DNA of 64,000 bases, taken from positions 62,001-126,000 of the forward strand of contig CAZORE010000001.1 in assembly GCA_964581815.1 (NCBI GenBank). Reading direction: 5' to 3'. The notes under the pieces are model-generated. The model saw only the letters and a program-made list of their open reading frames with translations. It was not told the origin of the DNA and did no database searches. This stretch comes from Trebonia sp964581815. GTDB taxonomy: Bacteria > Actinomycetota > Actinomycetes > Streptosporangiales > Streptosporangiaceae. Both the position numbers and the translations under genes were made by a program. This document shows, one piece after another, positions 57,937 through 64,000 of the stretch (position 1 is the stretch's first letter; the number at the start of each line of letters is the position of its first letter).

Positions 57937-58055
57937 AGACAGCCAGTGGCAACGGCGTGATCCTGGTGAGGGACACGACCGACCGCCGGGGATTCACACT
58001 CCAGGTGCCCGCTGAGGCGTGGCTGTCCCTGGTCACGTCGATCAAGCGGCAGTAA
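57888..58055 (+). CDS. DUF397 domain protein (second cassette)
   Basis: A 55-residue protein, exactly the length of the copy at 14420: DWRKSSFSGQNGSCVETASG, VILVRDTTDRRGFTLQVPAE, AWLSLVTSIKRQ. WRKSS, CVETA and VRDTTDR are shared. The ATG lies 49 bp before the regulator's stop, so the two are coupled. DUF397 proteins may act as toxins or as antagonists of the Scr1-type partner; no activity has been assigned with certainty. Confidence 0.9.
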   Translation: MDWRKSSFSGQNGSCVETASGNGVILVRDTTDRRGFTLQVPAEAWLSLVTSIKRQ

Positions 58056-58071
58056 CGCAACCTACCGAACA

Positions 58072-58116
58072 GGAAGCCAGTTCCCAGCCACCACGGGAAC
58101 TGGCTTCCTTCCATTT
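58072..58116 (+). terminator. Hairpin terminator of the second cassette
   Basis: GGAAGCCAGTTCCC (58072-58085) and GGGAACTGGCTTCC (58095-58108) form a perfect 14-bp stem with a 9-base loop, followed by TTCCATTT. It begins 17 bp after the DUF397 stop. The stem starts with GAAGCCA like the terminator after the first cassette at 14371. Confidence 0.8.
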
Positions 58117-58132
58117 GTCCTAAGGTCGGGTC

Positions 58133-59602
58133 ATGGCTAGTTCACTGCCGCGCAGCACGCCGGCCGGCCAGGGGGTCGACCCGGCCGCGATCCTCAGCTT
58201 CCTCGACGCCCTGGATGAGCGCTCCGACATCGAGATGCACAGCCTGATGGTGGTGCGCCACGGGCACGTGGTGGCCGAGGGGTGGTGGGCGCCGTACAGC
58301 GCGGGCCGGCCGCAGCTGCTCTACTCGCTCAGCAAGAGCTTCACTTCCACCGCGGCCGCGTTCGCGCAAGCCGAGGGCCTGCTCGACCTGGACGACACGG
58401 TCATCTCGCACTTCCCCGAGTTCGCCGCGGACATCACCGACCCGCGCAGCCGCTCCATGAAGATCCGGCACGTCGCCTCGATGGCGTCCGGGCATACCAG
58501 GGAGACGCTGCCCGAGGCGCTCGCACGTGACCGGGACGAGCCGGTCCGCGGGTTCCTGCTGACCCCGCCCGACCGCGATCCAGGCACCGTCTTCGCCTAC
58601 AACCAGCCCTGCACGTACACGCTCGCCAGCGTCGTCCAGCGCAACGCGGGCCTGTCCCTGACCCGGTACCTGCGGCCCAGGCTGTTCGACCCGCTCGGCA
58701 TCGGGCCCGTCGGCTGGCACACCTTCCCGCCCGGCCGGCAGCAGGGCTTCAGCGGACTGCACGCCCGCACCGAGGACATCGCCAAGCTCGGGCTCCTGTA
58801 CCTGCAGCAGGGCCGGTGGGCGGGAGCACAGCTCATCCCGCGGGAATGGGTGGCCGAGGCGACGTCGGCGCAGGTCGCCAACGCGCAGCAGCAGTCCCAG
58901 CCCGACTGGCAGCAGGGCTACGGCTTCCAGTTCTGGACGTCCAGGCACGGGTACCGCGGCGATGGGGCCTTCGGGCAGTTCTGCGTGATCTTGCCCGGGC
59001 AGGACACGGTGATCGTCACCACCGCCTACACCTTCGAGATGCAGGCCATGCTCGACGCCATGTGGACCCGCCTGCTCCCCGGCCTCGGTGTGGCCTCGCC
59101 GGCGGCCAGCCCCGCTCAGGACAAGCTCAGCGCCAGGCTGGCCGGCCTCTCGCTGCCCGGCCGCGATGGCGCGCGGGCTCCCCGCGACTGGGGGCCGTGG
59201 ACCGGCGGGGCGTTCGCCGTCGCCGCCTCGCGCGAGGCTGACGCCGAGGGGCAGCCGTTCGCCCTCCCCGCGGCGACGTTCGTGACGTCGGTCGAGGTAG
59301 CGCAGCGGGCGGGCGGCTGGGGGATCGGCCTCATCGAGGCCGGCAACGCGCTGACCTTTCCCGTCGGCACTGGCAGCTGGACCGTCTGTGAGCCCGCGGA
59401 CCGGCACGGCAACGTCATCCCGGTGGCCGCCTCCGGCGGCTGGGCCGATGACCAGACCCTGCGGGCAGAGGTCATCTTCCTGGAAACTCCGCACCGGATA
59501 GAACTCACCTGTTCACTGCCCGGGCGCACCGCCGAGGTCGTCTGGCGCCACCCGCCGCTCAGGCCCAGCAAGCTCAAGCATCTGCACTGCCCAGCCGAGT
59601 GA
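58133..59602 (+). CDS. Serine hydrolase, beta-lactamase class C/esterase type
   Basis: A 489-residue protein. The SxxK nucleophile is in LLYSLSKSFTSTAAAFAQ near residue 67; the YxN-type motif is YNQPCTYTLASVV; the third motif region is HGYRGDGAFGQ. No export signal is evident, so it likely acts in the cytoplasm as an esterase or peptidase. Residues beyond ~330 form a separate C-terminal beta-rich domain (VEVAQRAGGWGIGLIEAGNA) not needed for catalysis. ATG start with AAGGTCGGG upstream; 16 bp after the cassette terminator. Confidence 0.88.
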   Translation: MASSLPRSTPAGQGVDPAAILSFLDALDERSDIEMHSLMVVRHGHVVAEGWWAPYSAGRPQLLYSLSKSFTSTAAAFAQAEGLLDLDDTVISHFPEFAADITDPRSRSMKIRHVASMASGHTRETLPEALARDRDEPVRGFLLTPPDRDPGTVFAYNQPCTYTLASVVQRNAGLSLTRYLRPRLFDPLGIGPVGWHTFPPGRQQGFSGLHARTEDIAKLGLLYLQQGRWAGAQLIPREWVAEATSAQVANAQQQSQPDWQQGYGFQFWTSRHGYRGDGAFGQFCVILPGQDTVIVTTAYTFEMQAMLDAMWTRLLPGLGVASPAASPAQDKLSARLAGLSLPGRDGARAPRDWGPWTGGAFAVAASREADAEGQPFALPAATFVTSVEVAQRAGGWGIGLIEAGNALTFPVGTGSWTVCEPADRHGNVIPVAASGGWADDQTLRAEVIFLETPHRIELTCSLPGRTAEVVWRHPPLRPSKLKHLHCPAE

Positions 59603-59717
59603 TGTCTCTCCGGGACGAGCGGAGCCTGCCTGGGGAAACGCGCCCCCAGGCCTGACGCGCCTAGCTAAGGCTGAAGCGGCGTGTGCTTGACGGGCCGATG
59701 ATGGGTACTGCTGTGCT

Positions 59718-60497
59718 GTGTCTATCGAGCGTCGTGAATTCTTGCTGCTCGCTGGGGCGGCCGCCACCGGAGCCGGGCTGGCCGGGTGCACGGGCCCGCG
59801 GCGGGCCGGCGACCAGTCAGCCGGCGATAGCTCCAGGCCGGCCGCTGTCGTGCCGTCGCCGGCGCAGGCCCAGCCCGGTGACGCGGACACGTCACTGGGC
59901 CCGCAGGTCATGCACGGGTCACGGCACCGGCCGCAGGTGGCGCTCACCTTCCACGGCCAGGGACCGGAATCCATGGCCGACGCGCTGCTCGCCGAGGCGG
60001 AGCGGGCGGGTGCGTGGGTCACGGTGCTCGCCGTCGGGACCTGGCTCGGCCAATACCCGCAGGTCGCGGACCGGATCTTGCGCGGGGGGCATGAGCTGGG
60101 CAATCACACCATGCATCACCTGGACATCACGGCCATGGACGCCTCGGGCGCCTACGCGGAGATCGAGGGGTGCGCGCAGCGGTTGCACGCGCTGACCGGA
60201 TCGGCCGGCCGCTGGTTCCGGCCCTCGCAAACGCGGTACTCGACCTCGCTGATCGAGCAGGAGGCCCGTAAGGCGGGTTACCAGACGTGCGTGTCGTACG
60301 ACGTGGACTCGCTCGACTACACCGATCCCGGGCCGGACGCGATCGTGTCCACCGTGCTCGGCTCGACGCGGCCGGGCTCGATTGTCAGCCTGCATCTCGG
60401 GCATTCCGGCACGGTGACCGCGCTGCCCGCGATCGTGCGCGGCCTGGCCAGCCGGGGACTGCGCGCGGTCACCCTGACGGACCTGCTTTCCCCGTAA
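59718..60497 (+). CDS. Polysaccharide deacetylase-fold lipoprotein with altered metal site
   Basis: A 259-residue protein with a combined twin-arginine and lipobox N-terminus (ERREFLLLAGAAATGAGLAGC), so it is likely a Tat-dependent lipoprotein. The NodB fold is recognisable: LGNHTMHHLDITAMD contains the HxxxH zinc ligands, and SAGRWFRPSQTRY is motif 3. But motif 1, normally TFDDGP with the catalytic and metal-binding Asp, reads TFHGQGP. It may bind rather than hydrolyse carbohydrate, or use another metal arrangement. GTG start. Related proteins with TFHGxG occur in actinobacteria as far as I recall. Confidence 0.85.
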   Translation: MSIERREFLLLAGAAATGAGLAGCTGPRRAGDQSAGDSSRPAAVVPSPAQAQPGDADTSLGPQVMHGSRHRPQVALTFHGQGPESMADALLAEAERAGAWVTVLAVGTWLGQYPQVADRILRGGHELGNHTMHHLDITAMDASGAYAEIEGCAQRLHALTGSAGRWFRPSQTRYSTSLIEQEARKAGYQTCVSYDVDSLDYTDPGPDAIVSTVLGSTRPGSIVSLHLGHSGTVTALPAIVRGLASRGLRAVTLTDLLSP

Positions 60498-60560
60498 ACG
60501 GCACGGGCCGTTGCTAAGCGTTAGCGGTGAGGCCGCACCGTCTTCTGCTATGAATTGGGC

Positions 60561-61286
60561 ATGCCCGATACGACCATCCCCGCCGCGGACGGGACCCCGC
60601 TCAAGGCCTACCTCGCCGTCCCGGCCGAGGCCGGCCCCCGTCCTGGGGTTGTCGTGATCCAGGACGCGCTGGGCCTGACCGGGGCCATCCGAGAGCACGT
60701 CGACCGTCTGGCGTCGTACGGGTACCTGGCCGTGGCCCCGGACCTCTACACACGCGGCGGGATGCTGAGGTGCGTGCAGGCCACCATGCGTTCCCTCTTC
60801 AGCGGGCAGGGGCAGGCCTACGACGACATCGAAGGGTCTCGCCGCTGGCTGCTCGCCCGCGACGACTGCTCGGGCCGGGTCGGGATCATCGGTTTCTGCA
60901 TGGGCGGCGGGTTCGCTCTCATGACCGCCAACCGGGGCTTCGACGTCTCTGCTCCCAACTACGGCCAGCTGCCGAAGGACCTCGACAGCGCGCTGAGCGG
61001 CGCCTGTCCCGTGGTCGCCAGCTACGGCGCCCGGGACCACATGCTCAAGGGCGCAGCCGCCACGTTGGCGGCGGCCCTGACGGAAAGGGGCATCCTCCAC
61101 GACGTCAAGGAGTATCCCCAGGCCGGCCATAGCTTCCTCGAGCAGTTCAAGGTCGGGCCTCTTGCGCCGGTGCTGCGGGTGGCCGGCCTGGGTTACGAGG
61201 CGGCCAGCGCCGGCGACGCCTGGCGCCGGATCCGCGCCTTCTTCGACGAGCATCTGGCCGCCGCTGAGCCACCCGAGGCCGGCTGA
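60561..61286 (+). CDS. Dienelactone hydrolase family protein
   Basis: A 241-residue alpha/beta hydrolase. The nucleophile elbow is GIIGFCMGGGFALM with Cys as in dienelactone hydrolase; the acid is in SYGARDHML and the His in PQAGHSFLEQF. The N-terminus TTIPAADGTPLKAYLAVP and the GVVVIQDALGL segment are typical. It could act on dienelactones or be a broader carboxymethylenebutenolidase-like enzyme. The ATG at 60561 is preferred to a TTG two codons earlier. It has no neighbours of an aromatic pathway here; the lig genes are 25 kb away. Confidence 0.88.
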   Translation: MPDTTIPAADGTPLKAYLAVPAEAGPRPGVVVIQDALGLTGAIREHVDRLASYGYLAVAPDLYTRGGMLRCVQATMRSLFSGQGQAYDDIEGSRRWLLARDDCSGRVGIIGFCMGGGFALMTANRGFDVSAPNYGQLPKDLDSALSGACPVVASYGARDHMLKGAAATLAAALTERGILHDVKEYPQAGHSFLEQFKVGPLAPVLRVAGLGYEAASAGDAWRRIRAFFDEHLAAAEPPEAG

Positions 61287-61433
61287 CGAACTCGGGCCGA
61301 ACTGCGCACCGTGGCCGAGGAGGCCGCCGCGCTCGCTGCGGCGGGGCTGGACCTCGCCATCGTGTACCTGCGGCCGCCGCTCACCCCGGCGGTGCTCGAG
61401 CCCCTGGCCGTGGCCCTGGCGCAGATCGGCTGA
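61287..61433 (+). pseudogene. Luciferase-like (LLM, F420-dependent) oxidoreductase C-terminal remnant
   Basis: Immediately after the dienelactone hydrolase stop, in the same frame, 48 codons read RAELRTVAEEAAALAAAGLD, LAIVYLRPPLTPAVLEPLAV, ALAQIG and then a TGA. This is the usual C-terminal tail of LLM-class F420-dependent oxidoreductases. The catalytic barrel (~240 residues) is missing and there is no start codon, so it is a fragment left by deletion or recombination. Identification rests on tail similarity only. Confidence 0.6.
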
Positions 61434-61570
61434 CCGGCGCCTGAGCGCCCGGGGCTCGGCGGGCCTACCGCGGTCGCGGTACGCGGAATGACCGCGTTCG
61501 GCCGACGATTCACCGGGCCGCGATCGCGAGGCTAAAGGGGTCAGCTTTTGTCTACCCGAAAGGGGATCCC

Positions 61571-63838
61571 GTGGAGCGCCTTGCACGATTGTGCGCCCGT
61601 AGGAGATTCATCGTCCTTGGCGGCTGGGTTATCGCGCTGCTGCTCCTGGCCGGGCTTACGGTCAAGCTCGGGTCGGGGTTCACCGATTCCGCCCAGATAC
61701 CTAACAGCGAGTCCGCCACCGCCTACAGCCTGCTCGACAACGCCGGCCACGGCGGCCTCGTCTCATCGAACTCCACGGTCACCGGCAACATCGCCTGGCA
61801 CGTCACCGGCGCCTCGGTCACCAGCCCGGGGGTGGAGAAGGACGCGGCCGCGATGCTCGGCAAGGTCGCGCACCTGCCCGGCGTGGAAGGCGTCGTCAGC
61901 CCGTACAGCACGGCAGGGGCGGCCCAGGTCAGCCGGTCGGGTAACGCCGCCTACGCAACCGTGATCCTCGCTAAGAGCGCCGATGTCAAGCCGGTCGAGC
62001 TGGCCGCTGGGCAGCTGCGCAGCGCGGCCGTCGACGTGCAGGTCGGCGGCACGGCGTTCGCCCCGGCCGTCGGTGCCTCGGAGGGCACCGAGGCGGTCGG
62101 CATCCTCGCCGCGCTGCTGATACTGCTCTTGGTCTTCCGCTCCGTCTGGGCGGCGGCCCTGCCGGTCATCACCGGCATCACCGGGGTGGGCATGGGGACG
62201 CTGGTCGTCCTGCTCGGCTCCCATGTGGTCAGCCTGTCGAGCACCAGCCTGACCATGGGCACCCTCATCGGGCTGGGCGTCGGGATCGACTACGCCCTGT
62301 TCATCGTCAACCGCTACCGCAAGGCGCTGCTCTCCGGGTCGTCCGTACCAGACGCCATCGCGACCGCGCTGACCACGTCGGGCCGGGCCGTGGTGTTCGC
62401 CGGGGTGACGGTCATCGCCGCCCTGCTCGGCATGTATGTCGTCAACCTCAGCGTGCTGACCGGCATGGCGCAGGCCGCGGCGGTGACCGTGCTGCTCACG
62501 GTGGCAGCGGCGACGACGCTGCTGCCCGCGCTGCTCGCCATCCTGGGCCGGAGGGTGCTGTCGCGCCGCCAGCGCCGGGCGCTGGCCGAGGGGCCGGCCG
62601 CAGCTTGGAACCGGATGCAGGCAGCCCCGGTGCCGGGCGCCCACGCTCGGGCCGGGCACGGCCTGGCCGCCCGGTGGGCCGGGCTGGTGCAGCGGGCGCC
62701 CCGGCGCGCCGTTGCCCTGTCCCTGCTCGCGATCGTCGCGCTGGCCATTCCGGTGCTGAGCATGCGGGTCGGTGCGGCCGACGCCGGCAGCGACCCAGCG
62801 GGATCGTCGACCCGCGCGTACTACGACGTCATGTCGGGCGGCTTCGGCAAGGGATTCGACGCCCCGCTGCTGCTCGTTGCCCAGGCCCCGGACACCGAGT
62901 CGCAGCAGGCGCTGGCCAAGCTGGCGACGGAACTGCCTTCCGCCAGCGACGTCGCCTCGGCGACCGCCCCCGCGGCCGTCGGCAAGGGCCTCGAGCTGAT
63001 CACGGTCGTACCGCGGACCAGCGCGCAGGCCGCGCAGACGAGCGATCTGGTGACCAGCTTGCGCCACGACGTGATCCCGGCCGCCGAAGCGGGCACGCAC
63101 CTGCACGTGTACGTCGGCGGGACCACCGCGTCGACCATCGACATGTCCAACGCGCTGATGAGCAAGCTGCCGCTGTACCTCGTGCTTGTCGGGCTGCTCG
63201 GGTTCGTGCTCCTAGCGCTGGCGTTCCGCAGCGTCCTCATCCCGCTCACCGGCGCGCTCACCAGCCTCGGCTCGATACTGGCCGGGCTCGGCGCGATCAC
63301 CGCGATCTTCCAGTTCGGCTGGGGCTCGGCCCTGTTCGGAGTCGGGTCGGCCGCGCCGGTTTCCTACATCATCCCGGTGTGCATCGTCGGCGTGGTGTTC
63401 GGCCTGTCCACCGACTACCAGGTTTTCCTCCTCAGCCGGATCCGCGAGGAGTGGCAGCGCACCGGGGACAACGCCGGGGCCGTCCGGCAAGGCGTCACCG
63501 AGACTGCGAAAGTCATCGTGATGGCGATGGCGATCATGGCGTGCGTGTTCGGCTCGTTCGGGTTCAGCGGCCAGCGGATCGTCGCCTCGATCGGAGTCGG
63601 CATGGCCAGCGCCGTCATCATCGACGCCCTGCTGGTCAGGCTGACGCTGGTGCCGGCCCTGATGCAGCTCGCCGGACGGTGGAACTGGGCCTACCCGCGC
63701 TGGGCGGAGCGGCTCACCCCGCGGCTGTCGGTCGAGGCCCCGTCCGAGCCTCACCACGAGACCCCGCGGCTGTCTATTGAAGCCCCGGCCGGTCCTGACC
63801 ACGAAATCGCCCAGCCGTCGGCGATCATTGGATCGTGA
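61571..63838 (+). CDS. MMPL family transporter
   Basis: A 755-residue RND-type protein with the MMPL architecture: TM1 (FIVLGGWVIALLLLAGLTV), an extracellular loop, five TM segments with LGVGIDYALFIVNRYRKAL, and a second half with the same layout and GLSTDYQVFLLSRIREEW. The Asp-Tyr pairs in these motifs form the proton relay. MMPL proteins export lipids or antibiotics. The C-terminus has an imperfect tandem repeat (TPRLSVEAPSEPHHE, TPRLSIEAPAGPDHE). GTG start with AAAGGGG upstream. Its stop overlaps the next gene by 4 bp. Confidence 0.92.
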   Translation: MERLARLCARRRFIVLGGWVIALLLLAGLTVKLGSGFTDSAQIPNSESATAYSLLDNAGHGGLVSSNSTVTGNIAWHVTGASVTSPGVEKDAAAMLGKVAHLPGVEGVVSPYSTAGAAQVSRSGNAAYATVILAKSADVKPVELAAGQLRSAAVDVQVGGTAFAPAVGASEGTEAVGILAALLILLLVFRSVWAAALPVITGITGVGMGTLVVLLGSHVVSLSSTSLTMGTLIGLGVGIDYALFIVNRYRKALLSGSSVPDAIATALTTSGRAVVFAGVTVIAALLGMYVVNLSVLTGMAQAAAVTVLLTVAAATTLLPALLAILGRRVLSRRQRRALAEGPAAAWNRMQAAPVPGAHARAGHGLAARWAGLVQRAPRRAVALSLLAIVALAIPVLSMRVGAADAGSDPAGSSTRAYYDVMSGGFGKGFDAPLLLVAQAPDTESQQALAKLATELPSASDVASATAPAAVGKGLELITVVPRTSAQAAQTSDLVTSLRHDVIPAAEAGTHLHVYVGGTTASTIDMSNALMSKLPLYLVLVGLLGFVLLALAFRSVLIPLTGALTSLGSILAGLGAITAIFQFGWGSALFGVGSAAPVSYIIPVCIVGVVFGLSTDYQVFLLSRIREEWQRTGDNAGAVRQGVTETAKVIVMAMAIMACVFGSFGFSGQRIVASIGVGMASAVIIDALLVRLTLVPALMQLAGRWNWAYPRWAERLTPRLSVEAPSEPHHETPRLSIEAPAGPDHEIAQPSAIIGS

Positions 63839-64000
63839 GGGTGCCCGCCAGCCCGCAGCCGCCCCCGGCGGCCAGGACCGCCGCCCGGCGCCGAGGCAGC
63901 CTGCCTCCCGCCGCGGCGGCGGCCGTGGTAAACGCGGTGACCCTGGTGGTGATGCTCACGGCGGTGACCTACCGGCAGGGCGGCGGGCCGGCCTTCCAGG
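63835..64000 (+). CDS. Membrane protein, 3' truncated by the window
   Basis: A GTG at 63835 overlaps the MMPL stop by 4 bp and opens a frame that runs off the window (55 codons). The visible product has a Pro/Arg-rich start (PASPQPPPAARTAARRR) and a hydrophobic segment (AAAAAVVNAVTLVVMLTAVT). This layout is compatible with the N-terminus of a sensor histidine kinase or another membrane protein, but the family cannot be told. The translational coupling to the transporter suggests related function. Confidence 0.55.
   Translation, partial: MRVPASPQPPPAARTAARRRGSLPPAAAAAVVNAVTLVVMLTAVTYRQGGGPAFQ

Noticed and set aside
59919..61586. A 555-codon minus-strand frame opposite the deacetylase and dienelactone hydrolase genes
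   Set aside because: Covers two genes with catalytic motifs on the other strand; its own translation is low-complexity and without homology.
61763..63106. A 447-codon minus-strand frame inside the MMPL gene
   Set aside because: Shadow of a strongly conserved membrane protein; composition is not protein-like.
1..64000. tRNA, rRNA, CRISPR arrays, complete insertion sequences or integrases
   Set aside because: I looked for tRNA-like arms, regularly spaced repeats and transposase or integrase motifs and saw none that I could support.

Overview
The window is very GC-rich, with GTG and TTG starts, many 4-bp ATGA overlaps between genes, Scr1/DUF397 regulator pairs, a large LuxR-type ATPase regulator (LAL), a tricorn protease homologue, an Ltp-type surface protein, a GlxR/Crp-like site and a truncated haemoglobin. 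Together these indicate a soil-type filamentous actinomycete (Actinomycetota; Streptosporangiales-like is my best guess, genus not determinable). It is a draft sequence: there are two 100-N scaffold gaps (16448-16547 and 29392-29491), and the second is almost certainly artificial because the same 55 bases stand on both sides of it. I see no rRNA, tRNA, CRISPR array or complete insertion sequence.

Layout. 2-7.7 kb: the end of a fused LivH-LivM branched-chain amino acid permease, an AraC regulator divergent from a tartrate/isopropylmalate-type dehydrogenase, an unknown protein, a three-domain MOSC-flavin-ferredoxin protein, a peroxiredoxin-like protein and a nitronate monooxygenase. 7.7-13.5 kb (minus strand): a complete arginine deiminase operon (antiporter, arcA, arcB, arcC) followed by a degenerate-active-site SDR and the severed C-terminus of a transketolase. 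13.6-18.7 kb: a MEDS sensory protein, the first of two small-protein/Scr1/DUF397 cassettes, an Ltp repeat protein between two covarying hairpins, a truncated universal stress protein and a Tat-exported alpha/beta hydrolase. 18.8-32.4 kb: regulators (LAL, receiver-only protein, two-component pair), a GH13 alpha-glucosidase, a phosphotransferase divergent from a MerR regulator plus methyltransferase across a clear double palindrome, remnants of two toxin-antitoxin modules, and a DUF1479 oxygenase divergent from a ROK regulator.

32.6-35.8 kb: ligI-ligA-ligB-ligC, the protocatechuate 4,5-cleavage route to 4-oxalomesaconate, unusual for an actinomycete. 35.8-43.5 kb: MFS exporter, aldo/keto reductase, UppP with a long insertion, tricorn protease and hemerythrin. 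43.5-50.1 kb: a hipBA module with a legible promoter/operator, divergent arsR-arsI, a P450, and a haem-protein region in which a truncated haemoglobin and a globin-reductase protein face each other over an AT-rich control region; the globin-reductase gene is translationally coupled to a DivIVA-like protein. 50.1-64 kb: epimerase/TetR pair with three operators, a TauE/SafE exporter, two unknown beta-rich proteins, two transglutaminase-like proteins (one lacking the catalytic His), the second Scr1/DUF397 cassette, a serine hydrolase, a deacetylase-fold lipoprotein with a changed active site, a dienelactone hydrolase, an F420/luciferase-family remnant, an MMPL transporter and the start of a membrane protein.

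Two themes recur. One is small regulatory or conflict modules (two Scr1/DUF397 cassettes, hipBA, decayed brnTA and Phd remnants, an Ltp protein). The other is gene decay: five truncated fragments (transketolase, Usp, Phd-like, BrnT, luciferase-like) lie among intact genes. The most promising undescribed unit is the duplicated cassette, whose divergent 50-60 residue protein with a conserved TRLDDPxLLAERxRVRDEL motif is seen in both copies.
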